DNA of 64,000 bases from Hydractinia symbiolongicarpus (taxonomy: Eukaryota; Cnidaria; Hydrozoa; Anthoathecata; Hydractiniidae): NCBI RefSeq assembly GCF_029227915.1, contig NC_079888.1, forward strand, positions 17,834,001 through 17,898,000, in the 5' to 3' direction. The translations under genes were made by a program, and so were the position numbers. Below are positions 1 to 14,000 of the stretch, piece after piece; the first letter of the stretch is position 1; each line of letters begins with the position of its first letter. A model generated the notes under the pieces. It searched no databases and was not told the DNA's origin. It worked only from the letters and a program-made list of their open reading frames with translations.

Positions 1-352
1 TTTTTGTGTGCCAAAATGTTGTAGTAACAAGTAGCCACACCTAAAATCTTCTTAATAACGTAAATTTAGACCCCAAGTATTTCTCCTAAAGTTTGCTCTT
101 TAAAAGTCCTCAAATTTAAAAGTTACGTGGCCACTTTCAATAATCTCTTCTGTTGTACATACGTTTTAGTTTCACATTAGACATAACGTAATACTGAATT
201 TTTTGACAGGATAAGCATCGTTTTTCTATAAACTACTTTTGTTTTCGCAAACCGTGTGTATAAAGATATTGAATCTTTAATTTAAATAATGATTTACTTT
301 TTACTAACGATGTTGTGACCTTCCTCTTGTCCAATACTAATTTTAATTTGAA

Positions 353-610
353 TCTTGCGCCATTACGACAGGATTTTTTAAATTTAATTCGACTTCCGCC
401 ATTACGACCAACTTGCGCCATTGCGCCAGGATTTTTTCAATTTTATTCGATAGATTGCGCCATTACGACCGACTTGCGCCAATTACGACCGACTTGCGCC
501 ATTACGGCACGATTTTTTTAAAATTTAATTCGCCTTGCGCTATTACGATCGAATTGCGCCATTACGATAGCATTTCTTTAATTTGATTCGATAATTTGCG
601 CCATTACGTC
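353..610. repeat. Degenerate minisatellite with TTGCGCCATTACGA core
   Basis: Eight imperfect copies of a TTGCGCCATTACGA core are visible, starting near 353, 411, 455, 472, 493, 534, 553 and 596. They alternate with AT-rich spacers of the form GATTTTTTAAATTTAATTCGA. Spacing is irregular, about 17 to 60 bp. Short reading frames across it on both strands are products of the repeat and are not genes. Confidence 0.8.
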
Positions 611-3600
611 GTAGTTTTTATAAGTTCGCAACCATTTTTCATTTGTGTATGAGCGAAGTCGTAATCAAATTTTGTCAACAACTGCTTACAAATACAACCT
701 GTTATTGCGGCGATACTCCGCCACGTTTTTTCGCTAAACGGACGAAACTTGGGTTGGTTTGAATGAATATCCTCTCTTTTGTCCAGTATTGCAAGATAAA
801 TAAGGCAAACATTACCTTGTTCATCATTTATTGTTGTTGTAGTTTTAATGCCGTAACTACACCTCTTAAGCATGAAGACTTTGTGTATATCGAGGTTCGG
901 ATTGTTCTAAAATTAACCATATAACTTTCTTTAACGACCCACTGAAATCTCGAAAATTAAATAACGCCTAGAGCAGCGCAAAAATTTCTTTTTATCATTA
1001 CTTTACTATTGCAATATAATAAACGTATTCTGAGGTACGAAATTTAAAAAAAAAAGATAACCTTGATTGAATCTAAAAAAAGGTGTATTACAATTAATAC
1101 GTTTTTTCTTTATTTTTCAGGCGTTGCGGAGATTCGACTTTTGTTAAAACGAGCATGGTCGAAGTAAGTTTATTTGAATGTTTATGTTTTAAAGACGGGG
1201 GTCGGAGGGCTTCCTGTTTGTTTTTCTCGACATATTCGTCGTCGTTAGGATGGTTGGAATAGTTGACAAGTTTTACATAAACAAATACAACAAGGCGGAT
1301 TGACTTGTTCTGTGTTGACTTTCTAAACAATCTGTGTTTAGAATTTTTATCATATACTTTACCATCTTGTGACTAAAAACGCTGATTGAAGCCTGATCTC
1401 ACTTTGCTGTTATCCTTTTGTTGCTATGAGCCTGTTGTTGCTATGGCACATATATTTGTTTGAATAAGATCAAGAGAAGAAGCTTTCCACTCTCCCTCAG
1501 GCAGTCAAAAAAAAGTCTTGCTGTTACAGATTAGAGATTTAGATAGATGATAACTAGAAGAAGGGCTTATTGTTGTACATTTTGAAAGAGTGTAGAAGCT
1601 GTATGATGGTGCGTTTCATCGTGGAACTAAAATTATCTACGATGAAGCTTCACACCATGTTCATGCTGTCCAATTATGATGGTATCCCTGTGTTGCCATG
1701 GTAACTGATCATTGCTACGACCCCATTTTTGAATTGCGTTAACGTAGGCCGCAAATCATGTGGAACCTGATTGTCTGCAAATAGAACACAATCGCCATAA
1801 CTATGACGTATGACCTACCAAAAAACCATCCCACTTCCCGCCCTTACTTCCGCCCCTACTTTTGAAAAGTAAATATTTTTAAAAAGTGGACGCGGAAATG
1901 AAATGTTGCTGACATGGAATTCATATAAACGTGCTTTTGATATCGCCAAACCACTAGTAGAATTCCAAATATTTTTTTGAATGTGTTTATTAGAAATTAA
2001 ACAGAAAGCGATGCTATTAAGTTCAACAAAGCATTCGTTTTAGGTTACCTAAACAAAAGGGCGGGAAGTGTTTTAGTCAAAACGTTCTTTAATTTTTTGC
2101 CAGCCGTAATCCTTAAACGATAAAAAACAAGATAACAAAAACAAGTTTTTCTTGTTGTGTTTATCATAATTGTATTGTCTATAGGGACTAAAATCAAATT
2201 ATTCTTTTCCCGCGTCATAAATGACGTCACAATGGGTAGTCAAACAATATAGGGATTATCCTGCAGATTAATTCGATCGATTTAAAAAGATTTGAAGTAG
2301 ATATATAAAAAGGCAACTTTAAGTGTTTCAGGACAACTCTAAACACGATACAGCGCTTTTAAAAGAATTTCAAAAATTCAACGAATACACGAGTGAATTA
2401 CGCAATCACAAAACGCGTGTTCATGACGTCATTCGTAATGATCTGCGGTTGATGTTGTTGCTTGCCTACGGAAGAACTGTGGCCGCATAGATGTGTGTTT
2501 CTGAAATTGCTTTCGCTTCATGCGTACAACCTCAGAAGAAAGTTGGTTTAATGAAGAAATAAATACCACCATCCAGACATAATTATAAAAATTCTTCAAA
2601 TTTTAGTTATCTGCATAGCAGAGCTCCTGGAACGCGTAGCTATATTCATGGAGGGTGCGTGTAAATCTTTCAAGCTGTTTTATTGAATTAATCGAGACAA
2701 AACAAACGTAGGTAACAAAATTGACAAAAACATTCGTGGTAAAACTTTGACTTGCTAAGGCGTGTGTAAAACTACACGAGAGATTATTTGCTGTTCCCTC
2801 TTACGCTGAAACAGGACGCATTCTCACTATTTAGTGTACGACACTTTTTATTATTACTTTTTTAAGTTGACCGTCATATAGTCATCAGTTGATGTGTTGT
2901 TACTGATGGTTCGGCATGTGTGCACAAAAACATTATTTCGAAATAAAATATTGAACTGGTCTGTTCTTTGCGCAAAACGCGTTTGCCGAATTTTTAATAT
3001 GTGCGCGGGAATATACGGAATGTGAGCATTTTAGCTAGTTCGTAGCCTTTTTAAAAGCTTTAACATCGAAACAAAGATAACGAAATCAAGTATGAGAGTA
3101 AAATCATTAAAAGTTAAGTTTGATAAAAAATTTGCAATCATAGCTGCAGAACTGTGCGACCTTCAACGGTTGGTAAATATAAACATCTAAATCTATCCTA
3201 CTGTTAAAATTTGTAGAAAGTCTTTACTTCGACTCCTGTGGAATATATTTACCTTATTTTTGTAGCTTTGAAGGCGCAAGGTTTCGTGTTTTTGTTTATT
3301 TGCCCACAAGCTAGCACATTCAGCAACGATAAACCGCTTGTGCTCGCCAACAATATGATTTAAAAACTTCTTGCGACGCGGATTAAAAAAGGTTTTGTGA
3401 CAAATTTTGTTTGATGGCTAACGCGGTGCATCTTGTTTAATACAGCTTCAGATTTTAATATTTCAGTCTCTGAAGGAAAAACTTCCTAAATTTTTTTGGC
3501 AGCCAATATCCCGTTCTTTTCTTATTTCTCAGATAAAATTTGTTACCAAATTTTGGCCAGGTTGCCTTACCCTTTAACATCAGTGATCACACTTTAATTT

Positions 3601-6600
3601 TAGCTTGCCATTTTGTTGCACAAAATCGCCTGGAATGCGCTTTATTAGAAGTCTGGTACCATGTCGGTAAAACGTAGACATATTTCAAATTGATACATTT
3701 TGCATCTGAGTGCGAAAAATTTTTCTTCTGAAACATAAATTGGATTGCGGATTCTTTCCGTTGTTCCTGTTGACGAGTGTCGCAGTTTATAAAACCAGTG
3801 CTTTCACCGCAAATGGTTAACTAAATTTTTTGACAGCGATCACCGCACGCGCGAGCACAGCTGGAATCCAAACCACAAACGTCAGGAATAACCACAAGAT
3901 TTGAGCGCTGATGTGGCTTCAGAACATCTTCATCCCATATCGGGAGATATTTGTTGATAATTATGCGTCGGAATTCTTTGATTTTAAATATTTCCTTCAA
4001 ATTTTTCTTTTCATTTACATACAACTTGTAATACTAATTGTAATATTAATGTTCGCGTCGTTGCGCAAAAATTTAAAAAGTAGAATTCAAGTTATTTTTG
4101 TGTTTATAAAAGCGAAATACAATTTAATTCCGATAACTCGAAATTTCAACAACTCGAACTGCGTTTGTGAAGGTCATGTTTTTATAACTGGAGTTTTCAC
4201 ACGCAAAGGGGATATGCGCGAAAGGTTATTGAGCGCGAAATTATGCTAAGCAATTTTACACTGTTGTGCAAAAATATAAATTTGTTAAATATATAGCGTA
4301 AAGATTTGTTTGGCTGTCTCGTTTTTCTTGCATTGTGCGAAGTGCTGAAACAACTATCAATACGCCACCCTGGATATAATTGATTTTTAAATTTTCGATC
4401 TAAATTATATCTTTTTAGGAAAGAAAAGGACCAAAAATCGGCAGAGAAACTTTAGAGTTGCGTGGTAGGGAACAGAAGTATTTGAACAGCTTATTCTGAG
4501 AAGTGCTTGCAATGTTTCAGATGAAGCGGTTATAATTTGCTGCTAAAGAGATATGTTAGGAAGTTGCAGATTAACGAACAAAAACTGAAAGACGACGTAG
4601 CGAAACTGGTGTTCAATCAGTAATTGAGAAAAATTTTGACTTTGGTTTCGTGTGGTAAGCAAGTTCCAGTTAAATAAGGCATAATGCAAGTAAAAGTGAC
4701 CCAATTCTGTTTTCACGCTTTTATCCATATGGAGGATTTTTTTATCAAACTGGGCATAGATATATTGTAGTTGCGGTTTTGATATTGAATAATTAAGCAC
4801 TGTTAATTTATGCAAAGGCCGATACATTTTACCTTGGACCTGGTAAGTGTTCTCCTTCTTACTGCTTTTTTACTTCCACATATTTTTCTTACATTCTCCA
4901 CATACACTTGTTTTCAGTCCTCCTTGTTATACGCTAATTATTTATCTGCCTTGCTAAAGTGAAGTTGTCAAAAATCAAGAATAAACCTTCGAGATTTATA
5001 GCGGCTACCCCAACATCTCAACCTAAAATTCTACCAAACTTTTTTGTCTCTGAAACTTCACTTTTTATCTATTTGTTACGGCATAACAGTCCTGGGAATG
5101 AAGTTTCCATCCTCATTTTCCCACATACCTGTCAATATTTGGTAAATGAAGTGATTAACCTGTGACGTCACACCATACGGATATGTTAATGTATTTTACA
5201 TGTAAACCCGTGGTTACTAATTATATGTGTAATTTCCGGAACGTTATTAATACATTATATCCAGCAAATTGAAAGTAATATATGTAGTCTCTTATAAAAT
5301 TTCAGCGACACTTAAACACCTCGATCCCAGGTCCCTTTTATAATTAAACAGAAGTGTGTATAGCAAGGTTTTACTTTCTTTTCTTTTTGTGCTAAAAAAC
5401 ACAGTAAAAACGAGTCTTTGCTTTTGATCTGACGTCTCTATTTTTGCTGATAACCAACATAGTTTCTATTTCCTTTTTCTTATCGTCATATTCTAATATA
5501 AAGAAAGATGTGGGACCGAGTCACGCAGTTGCTGAAAATAACGACACCTTTATAGGAAGTTGTATAATTTTATTTTTTCTGTACATAAATGTTTTTACAA
5601 GAAATAATCATTTTAAATATTTGGCATTATTCTTTTTGATGTATACCGTTTTCTCCCAATATAACTTCTAAGTTTCCCTTTACATCTTGTTAGTTATGTC
5701 AAATTCCATTTCACAAATTATTTAAATGTTTTTAGGAAGTGATTGTTTTTTGTTATACATGCGATGAAAAGTGAAAGGGTTGGACGCTTAATGGCCGATT
5801 CCGTTGTTTCTGTCATTTAATATTAACCCGGAATCCGTTTTATTGCCAGGTTCAGGTGCAATGTGTTATGAAGGTATTTGGGCTCAACTTCATATTATGT
5901 CAATTTGAAAAAAGGGCTTAATGGGAGTGATCTGCCTGCCAGCACAAGGAGGCCTGAACGAGTCAAAACAACAACCGCCTAACACGTACGCAATCATTGG
6001 GAGGTCCTTCGCTTGACCCTTCAGTGACAACTATAGAAAACATAAAAGCCATAGTGATTATTTAAGCACGACGAACCTCATGCCCACGTAGTTTCGTCTT
6101 TTACTGGTAGTAAACAATAAATAAACGTCGAATTGAAATTTTAGGCTAAAAAGTTCCGCTCCAGTTCTTTAGCTATCTTATAACTGTAAGATCTGCTTCA
6201 TCGTTTAGGGGAAGTCCGAGACGTCTACATGATAAATATTTTCGGCTATATTTTTATGCCGACAGGAGTAATGGTTTATGAAACATAAGCAATTTTCTGT
6301 GAAACGTCACAAGCTTGTGCTTGTTTAAGCCAATCTCAAACCGTACCCATTGTTGAAAGAACCTGGCTGAGCGCTGATAAACTTGTTTACTCTATTTGTA
6401 AGTCATTAAATTAGAAAATAACAGACCATTTCGCAACCTATGTTTGAAACCTAACGTGTTTGAAACAGCCAACTTCTCAAATCTCATTTTGCCTCTGTGT
6501 TGAGTCCTTTTCACGTGATTTATCATCTCTAGAATGAAGCAATTTTTAAACGTATTAATTTTGTTGCTAAGACTCATAAAACACATATTTAAAAGAAGAA

Positions 6601-8007
6601 CAATTAATGGATTGATGGACAGCTAGGCTATTTAAAGTAACTACAGTGTTGATGCTTCTGCGTACCCGTTTTATGTAAAGGACTTTAAAACATTTGCGTG
6701 GCATAACACACTGAACAAGTTGCTTATTTGTTAACGTTGCTTTTTGTTTCTGTGTTTAGGTTGCTTTAGGACGTCCCAGTGGATGATGAAATTACTATCA
6801 AGTGTCAAAATATAATTTTAAATTGTCACAGTCAAGAGAAAATGCTCTCATTAACGGCTTTGTTTACAACACAATGTTACTTATTGAAATAAAACAAATT
6901 ATAAGTCATTAAAGATACTAATCTTATTAGAATTTAGCCTGTTTATTCTTGTCAATCTTGTTTTTTTTTTAATGTTTTTGCAAGAACAAAAGGAGCTCTT
7001 TAGCACTTAGATTTCTTGCAAACATCTTTTTAAGATCGTGGTTCATGTCTTTTCATGCTTCGTGAAAGAAACACAGAAGCACCCAACACTTACTTTACGT
7101 GAGCTATATTTTTGGAACAATTTTAAAAAACGTTCTTGTAGCCTTACATACTTAGGTGATTTTGATATAGAAAGTTGCTCTCGCACAAACAACAAGAAAA
7201 ATTATTCGACTGCGTGCTTTTTTTAATAATTTGTTTGTTTATCTCGCTACGGGATTTATGACGTAAACTAAATAAATGTTCGCGCTATGACATAAGTTTT
7301 TCTGTCACATTTTCTCCCCATACGGTTGGTAAAGTTAGTAAGGAATTTCTATGCTGGCACTGCTAAGAACGTGTTGCAAGGATTGTTTTTTGTTAAATCT
7401 GGAGGTTTGCTCTCCCCCTGAAGGTTTAAAAGTTTACATTAAAATCCCCCATTTTGAATAATTAACGCTTGCATAATTAAGATCTACTTCATTACGATGT
7501 CCCATGTCTGATTGATCATAGATAGACGAAAGGAAAGGAAAGTAAAACACTGACATTTGTGCATACAGGACGCATTCTCTTAAATTTGTGACTAGTGAGA
7601 AGTTCTGTTATGTTGTAAAGAATTAATATAGATTCAATTTTTTAAAAATTGAAGTCAGTTTGATCTACTCTGCTACACGATCTATGTTTGACAGAGAACC
7701 TTAGACAACTAATAGAGATTGTACTGTATTGTGGATAACTAGCGATATAGCCGGCTATATTGTTTATGTTTACTTGATGCTGAAATAAAGTCCTTGTCAA
7801 TAACATTTACAATCACAAGACCATGATGCATTGGTTTGACTAACTTCACCATTTTTTTAATTCACACACCACAAGCAACTAGCTGTCTGTATGCTGAAGT
7901 TTTATTTTTGACCAATTTTTTTTTAAAAATAATGCAAAGAAAAAAAAATTAATGAAAATTTAAATGACATTTAACTCTGTGTTTATATACTATTGTGGTC
8001 AAATGCA
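611..8007. other. Upstream spacer, no recognisable gene
   Basis: About 7.4 kb of AT-rich sequence before the WNK start codon. I find no protein family, tRNA or rRNA in it; all open frames are under about 115 codons and look random. It probably contains the WNK promoter and perhaps non-coding 5' exons. One segment at 1121-1163 has a pyrimidine-rich TTTTTCAG acceptor on its left and a GTAAGT donor on its right, so it could be a short untranslated exon, but nothing else supports this. Confidence 0.6.
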
Positions 8008-11000
8008 ATGGCTATGACAGAATTAGAAAAGGAGCACGTCATCCAGAACGGTCATGAACCCTCTGTCCCAAAAAAAACTTTAAAAAGGGAAGAGGTAAAT
8101 GGTATAAAGGAAAATGCTGATCATAAAGAAATAAAAGAAAATCACGAGATAACAGAAAGAGTTTTACCGGACTTGTTAGCAAATGAAATATTACTGGAGC
8201 CTCCAACTATCCAGGAAATCACCGAAGAAAATGAAGATGAGAAACAGGAGCCAGAAGTTAAAGCTATTGCTACTAGTCCAGATGGCAGGTTTTTAAAGTT
8301 TGATGATGAAGTTGGTCGAGGCTCGTTTAAGACTGTTTACAAAGGTTTAGATACTGAAACAGGTGTAGCAGTTGCGTGGTGTGAACTTCAGGTAAACAAT
8401 TGAATTCCTATTGTTTTTTAACCCTTTAATATGTCCATCCCTACAGCCTTTTTACCATTTTACTGTGGTAACTCTTGTCTGTAACATCTGCATGGTCGAC
8501 AAAAAGATGCAAACAATGAAAATAGGAATTTTCCTTCTCTAGGGAACATTGATAGGGCTACAGTAGATTGATAACTTCTATTTCTATTTAAAAGTCCTCG
8601 TGATACCTTATATGTGAATTGAACCTTGCCTCATATGGTTTCTATAATAAGTATCAGCAAGTAATAAATGCAAATAGAATCATGGTACATCATCGTCATT
8701 CCCTTTAATGTCCTTTGTCTGTGGTAGCATGGGTACCAATGTTACATAAAAAAATACACTTTAAGTATAATTTCATTTGAAATAATTTTATTGTATGTTT
8801 TTAGTTAAAAACGTCTGTAGTTTTAAAATTTTTGATCTCTGCTAGTGACCTAAAGCGTTTGATCAAAACAAACTGTCCAGTTGTAATGATGGTTTGTCTA
8901 TGGTTAAGCAAACTTTATTTATTGATCGGTTGAGTGTTAAATGAAATAACTATAAAATTACCAATGATATCAATGATTCTGCAGAGTGTTTTGCTAGGCT
9001 TGGATAATCTATTTTGAGTAAATCCTTTGAGTTTGACACTAGGACAAACTTTTTTTAGTGAAGTTTTTCCAGAGTTTCTTTTCAAAACATCTATAATCAA
9101 GAGCTATTTTCACACTAGAGATTCCTGGTTAAGCAGATTGTATACATTTCATAGAGTTTTACTATTTGTAGGCCTAATAGCAAAATTAAATATAAGATTT
9201 TTTTCACATTTATATGTAATTCATCAAATAAATCAGTGTAACATTGAGTGGAAAACAGAACTTAATACAGGGCTTGAAACCTTGGATCAGAAAAATGTTG
9301 TAATTGTAAAAAATAAAGGTATTGAACACATGGAAGTTTATAAAAATGATATTTCAAATCAATCATAGTTAAAAATGTTTGTCATTGCTTAGCAAAAGGG
9401 ACATCCATATAACATCTTACCGATTGTATGTGATAAAAACATTTACTACGGCAAATTATTTATTGTAAATTTTGGGGTTTTATTTATTACTGCATTTTGG
9501 AATGGTCTGATTTTGCATTTTTATAATGCTTTTCAAATGGCAGCGGATATAATAATAGTCTTGTCATTCTATCTTGTACAACTACACTCGACACTTGGGT
9601 GTGGTGTTTTCAAATCTAAAGTGTAGATGTTAAATTAATATCATACCTGCGAAATTGTACCCCTATTAATTCAGGACTTAGAAATCACACGCCTGGTCAC
9701 CCTAAAATTTTAGGTGTAGGATTTATTATACACCTAGTCTTTTCTTCATTGTAAGATTGTACATTTGCATAATATTATAACAGATACACCTAAATGGTAA
9801 AGAGATTTGTGTCATAGCCATTTCTGCAAATTGCTTTGTAGCTTTACATCAGATCCTTCAAGTTTTTGTATTTTATTTGACTGATACAAAAATGAAGATG
9901 TATTTTGAGTGAAACTAAGGATTGATTGATTATTAATTAACTCCAAATTTTTGTCATGTCTTTTTTGAAATTTTATTGTTGTTTTTTTAAGGACCGTAAA
10001 TTAAGTAAGGGAGAAAGAAGTCGTTTTAAAGAAGAAGCTGACATGTTAAAGACTTTGCAACATCCTAATATTGTTCGTTTTCATGATTATTGGGAGAATA
10101 GCGTTCATTTGAAAAACGGAAACAAAGAGCGAAAACTTATTCTTGTTACAGAATTGATGACTTCTGGCACATTAAAAACGTGAGTTTTAGATTTTAATTT
10201 TATTTTATTTATTAAATATGTTTCAGCAGGAAAAACTTGGCAACTGTCAGTAAAACTAATAGTTTGCTGAATTATAGTTTTGTGCTCTAATTGGTCTGTT
10301 GTTATATATCACTAAAAAAGTTGTTTCACTTCCTACTGGTAAGTTGCAACTAATTTTGACAGGGAATTTTTTACTGCGTCAAAATCTACCTTAATAAGTC
10401 TTAAACTTTAAGTTTATCTCATTTTAAACCAAAAACCATTTAAAAAATTCTATTTATGTATGTTGAGTAGCATTTAATGTTGGTATTTTTGTTTTGGAGG
10501 TTATATCAATATTATCGTTTCAGACAGGAATTAAAAAATTTGTTGGAATGGTTTAATTATGTTGTTAATGTACATTGTACATTGTATGTACAAAAAGGTT
10601 TCAGCATGACCACAAATTCCATTCTTTTCAAACACTAAGAGCTGATAAAACATGAGGAGTGGAAAACTAAAAAAAAATCTTAAGAACCACCAACTTTATT
10701 CTTTTGTAAAACCTAATCATAAACTAAATTTGAAATTTAGCTTACAAAAACAGCAACTAATATTGTTAAGCATACAATTATTATAAATTTTGGTCAAATT
10801 TGTGATTTTTTTTAACAGAATTATTTTTGGGCCATCTCCAAGTTGTTGGTTGAATTTTTTATTTTTGTTCATTATCCAAACATTGTGTTTTAACAAGTTT
10901 AATTTAAAATCTTTACTTCTAGTTTGTTAGTGTTTTTGTTTTGTTTAATATCTTCTCAGTGTTTGCTAATTGCTTATTCTGTTCTTGATTGTTTATGCTT

Positions 11001-14000
11001 CCCCCTCATCATGCTCATAAATTATGCAATGGTAAAGTGTGAATAACTTATTTATACTTTAGTCTACAGATTATTATTTTGTTTGAACCCCCTGAATGTT
11101 AAATGAAAGCCTTTTGAACACTTAATCATAAAAGCTGCAAACCAGGGGGTATAACTTCATTTTCACAAAATTTGAAGAATTTTTGTTTAAGTTGAATTTT
11201 GATTTACAGAAATATTACTTTTATAATAGAAATGTGAGGAAATAAAACTTCAAAATAGAAAAATTTCAGACTCATAAAATTTAAAATCACATCTTACTTT
11301 CTGTTTCCCTAGTTTCATTAAACAAAAACTTTTCATATGTCTATCTTCTTTGTTTCATCCCATACAAAGTCTATCTTGGATTTATGATGAGTCATTGTAG
11401 TTTTTACTAGTAGTATTCATGCTTGCCTTGCTCATTCATATGTTTACAATAAGAATACTTCCATTAATAAAATAATGTAATAGAACCTATACCCTTTGTT
11501 GTATCCTTAGATAAAAAGGCCTTGTCAAAAAATATATCTCCATGGTGACATTCATAACATTCTTGGAATATTTTTCCCTAATAAATTACTGCAAATTTAA
11601 TTTTTAATTTCAAAGTACAGGTTTAACTAATTATTCATATCCAATTTTAAAATTTCCAGTTAACTTATTTCATTATCCTTTTTTAAAAAATCACGTTCAA
11701 GATTTCTAACAATATGAAGAAGATACTAATATTTAAAAAAAGGAAATTTAAACAGATGAGTTGTTCTCAACTAATTTTTCCCTGTAACAAAAAATTAATC
11801 ATTTTAGGTTTGATGTGGAAATTTGTTGTTGCAAAATAACCATTAATGTTGGTAATCTCAGTGTATCAAAATAACTTACAATATTTCTTCCTTTTGTAGC
11901 TATATCAAGAGGTTTAAAGTAGTGAAAGAAAAAATCCTTGTTAATTGGTGTCGACAAATCTTGCGTGGTTTAAATTTCCTTCACACGCGAACTCCAGCTA
12001 TAATCCATCGAGATTTAAAATGTGACAATATTTTTATCACTGGAACAACTGGTCTATTGAAACTGGGAGATCTAGGTCTAGCAACTTTTAAAAAAGCATC
12101 GTTTGTTAAAAGTGTTATAGGTAATTTATAAAAAAAATTTGAATTTTTTCACTGGCCTGTCGTTCTTTAAAAAAATTGCGAAAAATTGCAACATTTGGTA
12201 TATTTGTTTTAGGAACGCCAGAGTTTATGGCTCCTGAAATGTACGAAGAGCGATATGACGAGTCTGTTGACGTCTACGCATTTGGAATGTGTATGCTGGA
12301 AATGGCTTCTGGAGAATATCCGTACATGGAATGCCAAAATCCAGCTCAAATTTACAGACGTGTTACAACGGTAAGAATTTGTTTTTTAGTTTTGTTGTTA
12401 CATGTGTTTTATCTCCATGCCTTTTTTGTTGGTCTTTTATCCTGATTTTATTTGATGTAAGATATATCTTTAAGTTTATTTTCAAATTTACCCAAAGTAA
12501 AATCTTCACGTGAATTTTCTGGCAGGAAGCTTATTCTTGTTAATCAAAATTGTTCACAATAAAAAACATTCACATGACTGTGCACAATCGTCATCATGTT
12601 GTAATCAGTGATAATACCTTCTTAATTGATGAACCAATTTAAATATTGTTAGATCAAACAATTCTCTATTAGCCTGTCACCTGTCAAATTAATTTTCATG
12701 CTGCAGTCACATGTTGGCGGCATGCTTACCAAAAGTATTGCAACAGAAATTTGTTCTTTGTAAGAACAAGAAGCTTTTTTATAAAAATTAAATTTGTGTA
12801 ATCAAGCTTATTAATTTTTAGTGTATCTGTTGGCCACATTCTACTACTCTTGCCAGGCTAAATTGGATTACTTTTCTAATTCTAATTACAAATTTTTAAA
12901 TTTAAATTTATTTCAGTAGAAGTTTGATGACATTGTATTAAAGCTATCCTTTTCCTATGATATTGGTGAAATATATAAACTTTTAATTTCAAAAGAACCA
13001 CAGGGACATTTAAAATGTCCCACTTTATAGTATGCTAGCATACTATAAAGCAAAAAAAAATTGTTGTGCTGACATCAGTGACGATAACCACATTTTAAGA
13101 ATTTTCAACTTAACCAAATCACCTAGGATCCTAAGTCTTAGGCTGCTGTAAACATTTGAGTCTAATGAAGAAATAGCAAATATAAATAAAATTGACAACC
13201 TGATTGAGATGTATTCGGTGGAGCGTTGTAGATAGATGTAACGTAGTCACGAAAATAAGAACAATTAATAATTTAGGTCAAGGTTTAAAAGAAATTTATC
13301 ACCAAGCTTTTATATTTATTTTATGGTGTTATGATTTTTATAAAGTATTAGTGGTAATTAAGTTAGCTAGTTGACATATTTTGTTGGTTGGAAGTTCATA
13401 ATGTTATTGTATTAGTGGGTTGAGGCCTGAAGTTGTCATAGCAACTGTATTTGTTATTGCTCGTACTTTTGCACTCAACTGAAGTGTCAATTTTCTGTTT
13501 TATTTTAAGATTTCCATGCAGATTTAAATTTGAATTTTAAATTTTTTTTCATCAATACACAAATTTTGCATGTTTTCTGATTCTATCAACACTGATCTGT
13601 TTGTTGACTTTATCTAATGCTTATTTCCTTTCATATTTCCTTTCAGGTAAATAAAAAAAAAGTTTCAATACTGTCTGGTGAAAAAACGAAACAAAGCCCT
13701 TTAGTTCATGCAGATGTTTTTCTTTTTTCTTTTAAAAAGTTTTTTTTTAATTTCCAGACAGTTTTAAAAACGAAAACTAGACAGGTTGACCATCTTGTGT
13801 TTTAATTTAAAATTTTATTATTTATTTTTTTATTGTAAGGTTAAGCTTGCAAGCTTCGTTCTTGTCTTGTTTTACTATCACTAAGGTTAATGGGATTATA
13901 GAATGATGGATGTTTTTGATAACTGTCCTTCGATAAGAATTAAAATTATTTTAGCAATGCACATTCTGTTAGACCAAGTTTTGTGCTTTTGAATAATTGT

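Noticed and set aside
3911-4249. 112-codon plus-strand frame with a hydrophobic stretch
   Set aside because: No family resemblance, AT-driven composition, no splice context; probably chance.
7993-8007. Upstream extension of the WNK frame
   Set aside because: Only a TTG precedes; the first in-frame ATG is 8008.
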